This document shows positions 55,613 to 63,742 of a DNA stretch of 64,000 nt, piece by piece. The notes beneath the pieces are model-generated. The model worked only from the letters and a program-made list of their open reading frames with translations, was not told the origin of the DNA and ran no database searches. The stretch comes from Treponema denticola. Lineage in GTDB: Bacteria; Spirochaetota; Spirochaetia; Treponematales; Treponemataceae. The translations under genes were made by a program, and so were the position numbers. Position 1 is the first letter of the stretch. The number at the start of each line of letters is the position of its first letter. The stretch covers positions 1,116,001 to 1,180,000 of the forward strand of contig NZ_CP051302.1 in the NCBI RefSeq assembly GCF_024181405.1, in the 5' to 3' direction.

Positions 55613-56650
55613 ATGGCAGTACAACGGTATATATCATCGTCCTTTTGGAGCGATGATTGGGTTGATAGTTTAACAGGTTTAGAAAAACTTCTCTATATGT
55701 ATTTACTCACAAATGAATGTACTTCAATTTGCGGGGTTTATAAAATCACAATAAAGAGAATAAAAGATGATACAGGTATTCCAAGAGAAGAAGTTATACG
55801 AATGCTCAATATTTTTGCAAAAGCAAAAAAGGCTTTTTACTTTGAAGAATATATAATCTTGCCTAAATGGTTAAAGCATCAAAATATAAACAGCCCGAAA
55901 GTAAAACTAGGTACAGTTCGCTCTTTAAGGGCTTTACCTAAAAATATCATCAATTTTTTAAGAGAAGAAAATCATTTTTACTACAACATAGATGATTTTT
56001 TAATTGAAAAATCGGAGCCCAAGAAAAACGAAGTACCTGACAATAAAACTATACCATATCCCAAAAACGAGATACCATATACCGAAAATGCAGAAAAAGC
56101 TGATACCGTATGCCAAAAAACGGATACCGTATACCCAAAAGACGGAAATTCGGACGACAACTTTAACTCTAACTTAAACCCTAACTCTAACTTATCTAAC
56201 TTATCTAGCTTAGATATATTACCTAACCTAGAAAGAGGTGGGCAATCAGAAAATCCACAGACGGCGGACGAGCCGCCTGAGCAGGCAGAGCCTGCCCCTT
56301 TTTCTGAAATTTCAAAACTTGAAAAAAAGCGTAAATGTTTTGTAAAACCGACTATCCCTGAAATTGCAAGTTATTGCAATGAGCGAAAAAACGGGATAGA
56401 CCCTGTAGCTTTTTATAACTTTTACGAGAGCAAAGACTGGTATGTCGGCAAAAACAAGATGAAAAACTGGAAAGCCTGCGTTCATACTTGGGAGCAACGG
56501 CAGCAGGATTTTAAAAAACAGCATCCGCCTTTTACACAAAACGACTTTTCACAGCAAGACTTTTCGGAAAGCTCGATACCTGAAACCTTGCGTTCAAAAC
56601 AAAAAATCGAGATAGACATCGGCGAGGCTTTAGAAAGCGTTATGTTTTAG
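55613..56650 (+). CDS. Phage replication initiator with internal origin
   Basis: A 345-aa replisome-organiser protein. N-terminal winged helix (SSSFWSDDWVDSLTGLEKLL, IKDDTGIPREEVIRML), low-complexity middle encoded by iterons (TIPYPKNEIPYTE...DTVCQKTDTVYPK), and a C-terminal helical domain (WKACVHTWEQRQQDFKKQ). Functional counterpart of 20607 in prophage 1 though the sequences differ. It would bind the iterons in its own gene and hand over to the DnaC-like loader. Confidence 0.78.
   Translation: MAVQRYISSSFWSDDWVDSLTGLEKLLYMYLLTNECTSICGVYKITIKRIKDDTGIPREEVIRMLNIFAKAKKAFYFEEYIILPKWLKHQNINSPKVKLGTVRSLRALPKNIINFLREENHFYYNIDDFLIEKSEPKKNEVPDNKTIPYPKNEIPYTENAEKADTVCQKTDTVYPKDGNSDDNFNSNLNPNSNLSNLSSLDILPNLERGGQSENPQTADEPPEQAEPAPFSEISKLEKKRKCFVKPTIPEIASYCNERKNGIDPVAFYNFYESKDWYVGKNKMKNWKACVHTWEQRQQDFKKQHPPFTQNDFSQQDFSESSIPETLRSKQKIEIDIGEALESVMF
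56051..56225. other. Candidate replication origin: four iterons plus A/T-rich repeats
   Basis: ATACCRTATNCC occurs at 56051-56062, 56072-56083, 56103-56114 and 56124-56135, spaced 21, 31 and 21 bp (whole helical turns). It is followed at about 56163-56220 by CTAACTC/CTTATCTAACTT-type repeats low in G, a plausible unwinding element. Confidence 0.65.
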
Positions 56651-56658
56651 GGGGTGAA

Positions 56659-57441
56659 ATGCAAGTATTAAAACAAGGTTTTGAAAATAACAACATAACC
56701 ATTGCCAAAAAAACTTTTGATGTTGAAAAAATAAAGCAACGCTTTTTCAGAGACAAAAAAGTGATAAAGCTAACCTGCCCTATTCATGGGCTAGAGTATG
56801 AAACTCTTGATGAGGCCGAAAACCTTTGCCCTCTTTGTCTTGAAGAGCAGGAAAATCAAGAGCAGCAAAAATGGGAGGTGGATCGGATTTTAGACAGAAT
56901 TGACGGATTACCTAAGCGTTATATTCACGCAGGCTTTAAAAATTACAAGGTAACACCGCAAAATGAAACCGCTTATAAAGCCGTCATATCTTTTGCAAAA
57001 GAGCCTAAAAATAAATGGCTTTTGCTTTTAGGAAACAACGGCACCGGCAAAACGCATTTAGCTCATGCGGTGTTAAAAGTTACGGGCGGTATCTATCGTG
57101 ATTTTGATGACATAGCGACGGATTTACTTGACGCTCAAGCCGGTTTTGGTGAAGGTCAAAACGCCGTACTTAACAAGTATTCTTCTTGCCCTATGCTGGT
57201 AGTAGACGAAGTTGACAAAGTGAAAAAAACGGAAGGTCGTATCGGATGGCTTAATATTATCTTACGCCGCCGATACAACGAGATGCTTCCGGTTATTCTT
57301 TGCGGTAATATCGACCTAGAAACATTATGCAAGCATATAGACCTTAACGAAGGTAAGGCTATGCGTGATAGAATTGAAGAAGTCGGAGAAGTAGTACTTT
57401 TTAACTGGGAAAGCTCTCGTCCCGAAATGCGGAGCGTGTGA
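56659..57441 (+). CDS. DnaC-like helicase loader with zinc finger
   Basis: A 260-aa AAA+ loader. An N-terminal zinc finger (CPIHGLEYETLDEAENLCPLC split here by 16 residues) precedes Walker A LGNNGTGKTHLAHA, Walker B CPMLVVDEVDKV and a C-terminal AMRDRIEEVGEV helix. It follows the initiator by 8 nt. Counterpart of 19873 in prophage 1. Confidence 0.85.
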   Translation: MQVLKQGFENNNITIAKKTFDVEKIKQRFFRDKKVIKLTCPIHGLEYETLDEAENLCPLCLEEQENQEQQKWEVDRILDRIDGLPKRYIHAGFKNYKVTPQNETAYKAVISFAKEPKNKWLLLLGNNGTGKTHLAHAVLKVTGGIYRDFDDIATDLLDAQAGFGEGQNAVLNKYSSCPMLVVDEVDKVKKTEGRIGWLNIILRRRYNEMLPVILCGNIDLETLCKHIDLNEGKAMRDRIEEVGEVVLFNWESSRPEMRSV

Positions 57442-57515
57442 ACCGGCAATTAAAGGTTGACGGTTTTAAAAGTGGCTATCAACTAAAAGTTTACAGCCAT
57501 AAGGGAGATTTGAAG

Positions 57516-57728
57516 ATGATTATTGCAAAATTTGAAGGTAAAGTAATTAAGCGCTCGGATAATTGGGTTATTGTACGGTGTCCATTCAGCGGATTACCTA
57601 ATTATATGGATGTGTGTATTTATAAAGAAAATAATACTATCGATGCTGGCACACAATACAAAGGGGAGATAGAGCTTACCTTTATTGATGAAAAACTATT
57701 ACTTGGTTATGAAAGAAAGGAGAATTGA
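57516..57728 (+). CDS. Hypothetical small protein (70 aa)
   Basis: A 70-aa beta-rich protein from MIIAKFEGKVI with AAGGGAG 9 nt upstream; a GTG at 57438 would add 26 residues. Similar in size and pattern to 60661-60870. No family recognised. Confidence 0.5.
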   Translation: MIIAKFEGKVIKRSDNWVIVRCPFSGLPNYMDVCIYKENNTIDAGTQYKGEIELTFIDEKLLLGYERKEN

Positions 57729-57731
57729 AAA

Positions 57732-58121
57732 ATGAAAAAGATTGATTATTGGGATTTAGCTGATAGCGAGCGGTTGTATTATACAAGCGTAAATGAAGCA
57801 GTTGAGGAAATTTTAAAAAACCTACAAGAAGAAGAAAAGGAAATACCAAGCGTCTTAACATTAACGGGTTTTACAAAAATGAAGCCTGATGTAAAAAATG
57901 AGGCTATTTGTGTTTTAAATAATTTTCTAGAGTCTTTGGATTGGACTTTTAGTTATTACGATGATGTTTATACAGAGCCCACAGAAAGGATGAAAAAAGC
58001 AGCAGAAAAGTTTGTAAGGGAAGTATTGAAAGATTATGAAGTTTCTAATTATGTACCTGTTTGTACAAAAGAAGTTAATATCAAACGATGGATTAAAAGG
58101 CATCCTGATTGGGATAAATAA
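57732..58121 (+). CDS. Hypothetical phage protein (129 aa)
   Basis: A 129-aa acidic helical protein; the C-terminus VNIKRWIKRHPDWDK resembles a short motif shared with the start region of 60875 (VKKWIKENP). No family recognised. AAGGAG precedes the ATG. Confidence 0.5.
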   Translation: MKKIDYWDLADSERLYYTSVNEAVEEILKNLQEEEKEIPSVLTLTGFTKMKPDVKNEAICVLNNFLESLDWTFSYYDDVYTEPTERMKKAAEKFVREVLKDYEVSNYVPVCTKEVNIKRWIKRHPDWDK

Positions 58122-58136
58122 AAGGAGATATAGTTT

Positions 58137-58604
58137 ATGGAATTTGACAAATTAAGAGTTTACACGGCATTAAACGCCGATGAATTACAAATTGGGAGCA
58201 AGTGCATTTTTGCAAACAGTATAAAAGAAATAAAAGACTGTTTACAAACTGATTTTTTTAATATAGAAACTCTTACAAAAATAAAAGATGAGGCGTATTG
58301 TGCACGGTTTATTATACACAATCACTCTTTACATCAAGATATGGATTATGCTTTAGCCTATCTCATCGAGTTGCCCGCCGAACCAAAGTACAAGCCTTTT
58401 GAAAGTATTGATAAAGCGATGGAAGCAATCAAAAAACACGGTGGGTGGGTAAAATGGAAAGACGACGATATACAAGGTCTTGTAGTCGGGAAAAGTGATG
58501 ATCGAGTAAAAATATTACAGGATTGGGTTTTACCAGAAGAGTTATTTGAGGGTTATGTCTTTGCCGATGACGGCAGCCCTTGCGGGGAATTGGTAGAAGA
58601 ATGA
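58137..58604 (+). CDS. Conserved hypothetical phage protein
   Basis: A 155-aa protein homologous to 21824 in prophage 1 with the same N- and C-termini and a different centre. It overlaps the C5 methyltransferase by 4 nt (ATGA). Function unknown. Confidence 0.7.
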   Translation: MEFDKLRVYTALNADELQIGSKCIFANSIKEIKDCLQTDFFNIETLTKIKDEAYCARFIIHNHSLHQDMDYALAYLIELPAEPKYKPFESIDKAMEAIKKHGGWVKWKDDDIQGLVVGKSDDRVKILQDWVLPEELFEGYVFADDGSPCGELVEE

Positions 58605-59569
58605 CCTATCTATCTGTATGCAGCGGTATTGAAGCAGCAACAGTCGCATGGGAGCCTTTAGGCTTTAAACCTGTAGGTTTTGCAGAAATAGAACCGTTCC
58701 CGTGCGAATTGTTAAAGCAAAAATACCAGAATGTAAGAAACTATGGAGATATTACTCAATATGAAAACTGGAACATCGAACAATTTGACATTCTGGTCGG
58801 GGGAACACCTTGCCAGTCTTTCTCGATTGCGGGAAAACGAGGAGGAACCGATGACGAGCGAGGCGCTCTCATGTATGCCTATTTGGGAATTGTGGAAGCA
58901 TGTCGCCCCCGCTGGATTGTATGGGAAAACGTCTCCGGCGTTTTATCCTCGAACAGCGGATATGATTTTGCGAGCTTCCTTGCAGGGCTGGAAGAATGCG
59001 GGTATGGGTGGGCTTACAGGGTGCTTGACGCTCAATACTTCGGAGTACCCCAACGCCGCCGTAGAGTCTTCGTTGTCGGACATTCTGATAACAGGACAGA
59101 CCTTGTCGCAAAAGTATTATTTGAGCAAGAAAAACCTAGAACTTCTTTTGAGGCGAGCGAAGGCAAGACAAAAGAAATTACCGGAACGCTTACAACAGGC
59201 TTTGGAGCAAGAGGCTTTGACTGCGATACAATCTTGAACAATCAATTTGCCGTTGAAAGCTATACACAATCCTCTTTTGCTCAATATAAAGAGGGCGTGG
59301 GGACTTTGAAAGCAAGCGGCGGAGACTTCGGCGGTGGAAGTGAAACGATAATTAAAGAAGGGAGAAACATCCGCCGTCTTACCCCGCTTGAATGTGAACG
59401 CTTACAGGGTTTTCCTGATAATTACACACAAATCGAATGGAAAGGTAAGCCTAAAGACCAATGTCCCGACAGTCATCGTTATAAAGCAATCGGCAACAGT
59501 ATGGCCGTGCCGGTAATGCGGTGGATTGGAGAAAGGATTAAAAGGATAAAGGGAGTAAAAAAAGAATGA
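58601..59569 (+). CDS. C5-cytosine DNA methyltransferase
   Basis: A 322-aa m5C methyltransferase from MTYLSVCSGIEAATVAW (motif I). Motif IV is GGTPCQSFS with the catalytic Cys, motif VI WENVSGVLSS, motif VIII QRRRRVFVVG, and motifs IX/X RRLTPLECERLQGFPD and AIGNSMAVPVM. The target-recognition region is about residues 185-260. No restriction enzyme lies next to it, so it is probably an orphan phage methyltransferase for protection. Confidence 0.93.
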   Translation: MTYLSVCSGIEAATVAWEPLGFKPVGFAEIEPFPCELLKQKYQNVRNYGDITQYENWNIEQFDILVGGTPCQSFSIAGKRGGTDDERGALMYAYLGIVEACRPRWIVWENVSGVLSSNSGYDFASFLAGLEECGYGWAYRVLDAQYFGVPQRRRRVFVVGHSDNRTDLVAKVLFEQEKPRTSFEASEGKTKEITGTLTTGFGARGFDCDTILNNQFAVESYTQSSFAQYKEGVGTLKASGGDFGGGSETIIKEGRNIRRLTPLECERLQGFPDNYTQIEWKGKPKDQCPDSHRYKAIGNSMAVPVMRWIGERIKRIKGVKKE

Positions 59570-59773
59570 GTTATGATTTAAAAAAAAATTAAGCGTGAAA
59601 ACAAGTTTTATGCTCGTCTTTCTAACGGACAGATTATAAAACTAAAAGCCCTTAATGCAGATGATGCCTTAAAAGAAGCCGAAGTACGATTTGAAAGCTA
59701 TAATAATAAATGTAGATATATGGAAAAATATATTGTTTTTCAATACAAAAAAAATAAAGGGAAGGAGAAATAA
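59566..59773 (+). pseudogene. Small gene interrupted at an A9 tract
   Basis: The ATG at 59566 (ATGA overlap with the methyltransferase) opens MSYDLKKN and stops. One base fewer in the A9 tract (59580-59588) gives a continuous frame KIKRENKFYARLSNGQIIKL onward to a TAA at 59771-59773, just before the next gene. The downstream part has normal coding character. Disruption may be real, a sequencing slip, or corrected by transcriptional slippage. Confidence 0.6.
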
Positions 59774-59774
59774 A

Positions 59775-60446
59775 ATGCCATTAAATAAATCAACCGGAAA
59801 TATGTACAAATTTATTACGCATACGTGGAACACAATTAAGGGTGAATGCCCGCACGGATGCAGTTACTGTTATATGAAGCGGTGGGGTAAACAGCCGCCG
59901 TTACACTTTGATGAAACGGAATTAAAAACCGATTTAGGAAAAGGAAACTTTATTTTTGTCGGTTCTTCTTGCGATATGTTTGCTGAAAATATCCCCTTTG
60001 ATTGTGTGCATAAAACACTGGAACATTGCAAAAAGCATCCTGAAAACGAGTATCTATTACAAACTAAAAATCCCGCTAGGCTTGCAATGTTTTTCCAAAT
60101 GCTGAATGAATATTTTTCTTTGTGTACTACCTTAGAAACAAATAGAACGTATAGGACAATAATGAACGTCAGCCCTTCAATTCTCGATAGAGTGTTAAGT
60201 TTTACAAAAATACCAGCAGAACGTAAATATATTACTATTGAGCCTATTATGGATTTTGATTTACCAGAATTTATCACAATGATAAAACATTGCAATCCTA
60301 GACAAGTAAACATTGGGGCAGACTCAAACTCAAACCGTAACAAGTTGCCTGAGCCGCCGAAAGAAAAAATCCTAGAGCTTATTGCAGAACTTGAAACTTT
60401 CACAAAAGTAGTACAAAAGAAAAATCTGAAAAGATTATTGAAATAA
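59775..60446 (+). CDS. DUF5131 radical-SAM-type protein
   Basis: A 223-aa copy of the protein at 22616. Cx3Cx2C in CPHGCSYCYMKRW, FIFVGSSCDMFAE, ITIEPIMDFDLPEF. I start at MPLNKSTGNMY (59775) with GGAAGGAG upstream; an ATG at 59691 lies in the preceding broken gene. The middle third differs strongly from the prophage 1 copy. Confidence 0.8.
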   Translation: MPLNKSTGNMYKFITHTWNTIKGECPHGCSYCYMKRWGKQPPLHFDETELKTDLGKGNFIFVGSSCDMFAENIPFDCVHKTLEHCKKHPENEYLLQTKNPARLAMFFQMLNEYFSLCTTLETNRTYRTIMNVSPSILDRVLSFTKIPAERKYITIEPIMDFDLPEFITMIKHCNPRQVNIGADSNSNRNKLPEPPKEKILELIAELETFTKVVQKKNLKRLLK

Positions 60447-60458
60447 GGAGGGGTGATA

Positions 60459-60647
60459 ATGATGAGAAAAGAAGTTATAACTATGATTATTTTATGTATT
60501 TTTATGATACCATTTATACCTTTCTTTGCAGAACTGTTTATCGAAGGGTATGTAACTAAAAAAAAATACATTCAGAGTCTTAAACTAACTTTGTTCCTTT
60601 TTATAATTCTTAATATTCCATTGTTTTTGTATTTGATATCAGAATAA
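60459..60647 (+). CDS. Small membrane protein (62 aa)
   Basis: Two transmembrane segments (IILCIFMIPFIPFFAELF and LTLFLFIILNIPLFLYL), with GGAGG before the ATG. Follows the DUF5131 gene, as a small membrane protein does in prophage 1. Function unknown. Confidence 0.55.
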   Translation: MMRKEVITMIILCIFMIPFIPFFAELFIEGYVTKKKYIQSLKLTLFLFIILNIPLFLYLISE

Positions 60648-60660
60648 GGAGAATAAAAAA

Positions 60661-60870
60661 ATGATAGAAATGAAATTAAAGGGCAGTATTCAGTATATCT
60701 GTAATAGCCATTATGAAGTTGTTTGTAAAAAAGACAATGGGAAATATGTACTTATCAAAGTGATAGGGGAATGCCCTTATGCTATGGATCAACAGATTAC
60801 TATTGATTGCACATTTGTTGATGTTGATATAACCGGTAAATATTATGAGTTAATCGTAAAGGAGATATAA
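60661..60870 (+). CDS. Hypothetical small protein (69 aa)
   Basis: A beta-rich 69-aa protein (MKLKGSIQYICNSHYEVVCK), similar in build to 57516. No family recognised. Confidence 0.5.
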   Translation: MIEMKLKGSIQYICNSHYEVVCKKDNGKYVLIKVIGECPYAMDQQITIDCTFVDVDITGKYYELIVKEI

Positions 60871-60874
60871 ATAT

Positions 60875-61255
60875 ATGAAAGATATGAAAGATATTAAAGA
60901 TGTAAAAAAATGGATTAAAGAAAATCCAATAAATATAAAAGATAAGGAGAAAAAGATGTATAAAGAAATTTTTAAACTAAAAAAAATGCTTGAGGATGAA
61001 AAAATCCCTTTTGAATGGGAAGCTCCGCATTTTGATGGATACCATCTATTATACCCTGAAAAAGAAAATTTCGTCTGTTCAGTTATTGAGTTTGATGGTT
61101 CTTATGGTGGACATCACGATTTACTAGAAATAATGGGGCTTATGACAGATGCTGAAATAGTTAAGGAACAAGATGATGTTTTAGGTTGGCTAACAGCAGA
61201 AAATGTCTTTAATCGAATAAAAAAGCATTGGGATATGGTACAAAAGGAAAAATAG
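60875..61255 (+). CDS. Hypothetical phage protein (126 aa)
   Basis: A 126-aa protein with a Lys-rich N-terminus and FEWEAPHFDGYHLLYPEKEN, then VIEFDGSYGGHHDLLEIMG. No family recognised with certainty. AAGGAG precedes the start. Confidence 0.5.
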   Translation: MKDMKDIKDVKKWIKENPINIKDKEKKMYKEIFKLKKMLEDEKIPFEWEAPHFDGYHLLYPEKENFVCSVIEFDGSYGGHHDLLEIMGLMTDAEIVKEQDDVLGWLTAENVFNRIKKHWDMVQKEK

Positions 61256-61258
61256 GAA

Positions 61259-61756
61259 ATGAAAACAGATGCAACAGTAGAAATTATAAAATGGCAAAAT
61301 GGAGAATTGACACTTAAACTCACGGGCGATATTGACATTAAACAAATGGAAGCATACATCCAACATCGCAAAGATTTATACCGTAAAGAAATGGATTATA
61401 GGTATTCCGTAGGTAAAAAATACATAGCTCCGCCTATAGAATTGCTTTTATCCGACAAATACAAAAAACGCACTACTGGCAAAAACTCGCAAAATACAAA
61501 ACTTCACGGCCTTATACGAGCTATTGCCAATGCGACCGGCAATGATTTTGCGATGGTTAAGTATGCCATAAAAGAAAAAGCTATGTATGAAATGAATTAT
61601 CCGGCTATGAAAGACGAAAACGGTGAGGTTGTTTGGAATATTCTTTTTAATAGGCCTTTCCCACAAAGCGAGGCTGATTGTAATACTCAGGAAGAAAGCC
61701 TATTGATAGAAACGGCTTACAGACTAGCTGCCGAAGAAGGGATATATTTAGAATAA
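61259..61756 (+). CDS. Hypothetical phage recombination-like protein
   Basis: A 165-aa protein. KNSQNTKLHGLIRAIANATG followed by FAMVKYAIKEKAM faintly recalls the NinB family of recombination mediators, but this is uncertain. Placed among late-early genes before nucleases, which would suit it. Confidence 0.45.
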   Translation: MKTDATVEIIKWQNGELTLKLTGDIDIKQMEAYIQHRKDLYRKEMDYRYSVGKKYIAPPIELLLSDKYKKRTTGKNSQNTKLHGLIRAIANATGNDFAMVKYAIKEKAMYEMNYPAMKDENGEVVWNILFNRPFPQSEADCNTQEESLLIETAYRLAAEEGIYLE

Positions 61757-61829
61757 TTTTTAAATATTTTTTAAAATAATGTTGTGTTACTAACTCAACT
61801 TATGAATACTATTTGTAGGAGGTTTAGAT

Positions 61830-62156
61830 ATGAAAGCTAAGCTAATTTTTATTATCATTTTAGGGCTTGTTTTGTTCGGAGTTCTTATGATGACTTACGG
61901 ACAAACAACACCGGCCGACATCGTTGGAGCAGCGATTATATTGCTCGGAGGAGGTGTCGCAGTCTTTGACTGTTTGAAACAAAAACGGAATAAATGGTTA
62001 CTGATACCTCTTGTACTAGGAATAATAACTTTGGTTACCGCCGGATTTATACAAACTGAACAAACAATCCTTGTAGCGGTTTTCGGATTTATAGCTTTAG
62101 GAATATATTTTTATTTGGTTTTATTTAAAAACTGTAATGATAAAATAAAAACTTGA
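61830..62156 (+). CDS. Membrane protein with four transmembrane segments
   Basis: A 108-aa hydrophobic protein (LIFIIILGLVLFGVLMM, GAAIILLGGGVAVFDCL, LLIPLVLGIITLVTAGF, ILVAVFGFIALGIYFYL). AGGAGG precedes the ATG. No family recognised; exclusion or holin-like role cannot be told. Confidence 0.55.
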   Translation: MKAKLIFIIILGLVLFGVLMMTYGQTTPADIVGAAIILLGGGVAVFDCLKQKRNKWLLIPLVLGIITLVTAGFIQTEQTILVAVFGFIALGIYFYLVLFKNCNDKIKT

Positions 62157-62241
62157 TAACTGTCCCGCCCTGCCTGATGTTGTCTTTTCCTTAATCCTTG
62201 CAACTTCGGCGGGGCTTCTTTTAATCGGTGGGAGGGAGAAA

Positions 62242-62907
62242 ATGAAAGAATTGGAACTTTTTGAAAACGAAAAAATTGAGAAACAAGAAAGCACAATGAC
62301 AGTTAAAGAAGTGTCAGAGATTTTAGGGGTAACGGAAAGAACGGTACAAAGGCATTTAAAATCTGTTAGAGATAGCCTCGACAACATTGTCGAGGTACAA
62401 AACGGTATAAAATCCTTAATAACTGAAAAGGAAGTAACTCTCATTAAAAAGAAAATAGAATTAAGTGGGCGGAATGATGTTGTAAATCCTATTACACTTC
62501 CTAAAACTAATTTAGAAAAGCAACTTTTAATCCGGCAAGCAATGCAATTGCAAAATGAAATGATAGCAGAGCTTGAAGCGGAAAACAAACAGCTCAAAAT
62601 TGAGAATGAACAGCAAAAGCCGAAAGTAGAATACTTTGATATCCTTATAAATCGAGGCAACTCTACAAATATTCGCAACACAGCAAAAGAACTAAAAATA
62701 CCTGAAAGGCAATTTATCAAAATGTTACAGCTTGACGGCTTTTTATATAGGGATAAACACAATCAACTATGTCCATATTCCGAGTATATCCAAAAAGGAT
62801 ATTTTGAGGTTAAAGAATGGCAGCAGGGAGAAAAAACAGGCACACAAACACTGATTACTGTCGAAGGTAAGCAGTTTTTTATAAATAAATATCAAAAGGC
62901 AGCATAG
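62242..62907 (+). CDS. Phage antirepressor, HTH plus KilAC domain
   Basis: A 221-aa regulator. N-terminal HTH (MTVKEVSEILGVTERTVQRH), a coiled coil at about 90-130, and a C-terminal KilAC domain (NTAKELKIPERQFIKMLQLD, FLYRDKHNQLCPYSEY). KilAC proteins relieve repression or control development in many phages. Confidence 0.85.
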   Translation: MKELELFENEKIEKQESTMTVKEVSEILGVTERTVQRHLKSVRDSLDNIVEVQNGIKSLITEKEVTLIKKKIELSGRNDVVNPITLPKTNLEKQLLIRQAMQLQNEMIAELEAENKQLKIENEQQKPKVEYFDILINRGNSTNIRNTAKELKIPERQFIKMLQLDGFLYRDKHNQLCPYSEYIQKGYFEVKEWQQGEKTGTQTLITVEGKQFFINKYQKAA

Positions 62908-62914
62908 ATACGGC

Positions 62915-63040
62915 ATGAATGAAATAACAAAAGAAAAAACAGACAATCAAAAACAATGTGGAATAATTAAGGTGTATAGAACTGACAATCCTCTTTTAAG
63001 AGGACACATAACACATTTAATAAATAGTAGGTATAGATAA
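62915..63040 (+). CDS. Hypothetical small protein (41 aa)
   Basis: A 41-codon frame (MNEITKEKTDNQKQCGIIKV) whose TAA overlaps the next ATG as TAATG, filling the gap between antirepressor and HNH gene. Weak ribosome site; coupling to the next gene is the main support. Confidence 0.4.
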   Translation: MNEITKEKTDNQKQCGIIKVYRTDNPLLRGHITHLINSRYR

Positions 63041-63315
63041 TGACAATAAAAGAAACAAGGCTTTATGTTTTTAACCGTGATAAATGGCATTGTGTAGTCT
63101 GCGGTAAAAAAATAGACTGGAGTACCGGACAAATGGCTCATCGAATACCCAAAACAAAACAAAATATTAAAACTTACGGCCTTAAAATAATAGATCATCC
63201 ATTCAACCTAAAAACTACCTGTTGTTTGCGTTGTAATTCGGCAGTATTGATAAATAATCGGCCTATCGAAAAAGAGCAGTTAGTTGAAGCAATAAAAAGA
63301 GATGGAAGGTATTAA
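63040..63315 (+). CDS. HNH-like nuclease
   Basis: A 91-aa protein: DKWHCVVCGKKIDW, then GQMAHRIPKTKQN, then LKTTCCLRCNSAVLI. Two CxxC pairs and a central His fit a compact HNH fold. Role may be in DNA processing. Confidence 0.65.
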   Translation: MTIKETRLYVFNRDKWHCVVCGKKIDWSTGQMAHRIPKTKQNIKTYGLKIIDHPFNLKTTCCLRCNSAVLINNRPIEKEQLVEAIKRDGRY

Positions 63316-63317
63316 GT

Positions 63318-63662
63318 ATGTATTACAAGAAAAATAAGTACAACATATCGAGTAAAGAACGCCGGACAATAGACGGCATAACATTTGACAGTCTGGCCGA
63401 AATGAAGCGATACCTTGAATTAAAACAGCTTGAAAAGATAGGCGACATAGCCTGTCTTGAGTTGCAACCCAGATTTTTACTTGTACCAAAAACAGAAAAA
63501 GGCGGTCGAGCAGTTTATTATTATGCCGATTTTAAGTATATCAAAAACGGAAAAATCATGTATGAAGATGTAAAAGGCGTACAGACTGATGTATATAAAC
63601 TAAAGAAGAAACTTTTAATGTGGATTTATCCTGATATTTGTTTTTATGAGAATAAAGTATAA
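63318..63662 (+). CDS. DUF1064 nuclease-like protein
   Basis: A 114-aa protein typical of DUF1064: SKERRTIDGITFDSLAEMKR, LQPRFLL, YYYADFKYIKNGKIMYEDVKG with a PD-(D/E)XK-like active site (D..E.VK). Such proteins are thought to be Holliday-junction or branch nucleases in phages. Confidence 0.75.
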   Translation: MYYKKNKYNISSKERRTIDGITFDSLAEMKRYLELKQLEKIGDIACLELQPRFLLVPKTEKGGRAVYYYADFKYIKNGKIMYEDVKGVQTDVYKLKKKLLMWIYPDICFYENKV

Positions 63663-63707
63663 AAAGTATTAAGATGTATGAAAAATAACACAATCAAAAA
63701 AAAGCTA

Positions 63708-63736
63708 TTGACAATACTTGCTAAAAATGTTATTAT
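63708..63736 (+). promoter_or_regulatory. Promoter of the HigA-like gene
   Basis: TTGACA at 63708-63713, 17 bp, TATTAT at 63731-63736. The expected start of transcription falls on or next to the ATG at 63743, so the mRNA may be leaderless. ACAAT...ATTGT halves flank the promoter. Confidence 0.65.
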
Positions 63737-63742
63737 TGTGGT

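Noticed and set aside
58743-59237. Second frame inside the C5 methyltransferase
   Set aside because: Lies fully within a methyltransferase with all conserved motifs in the other frame.
62121-62762. Long minus-strand frame opposite the KilAC antirepressor
   Set aside because: Ser/Phe/Ile-rich shadow of a clear gene; no start signals.
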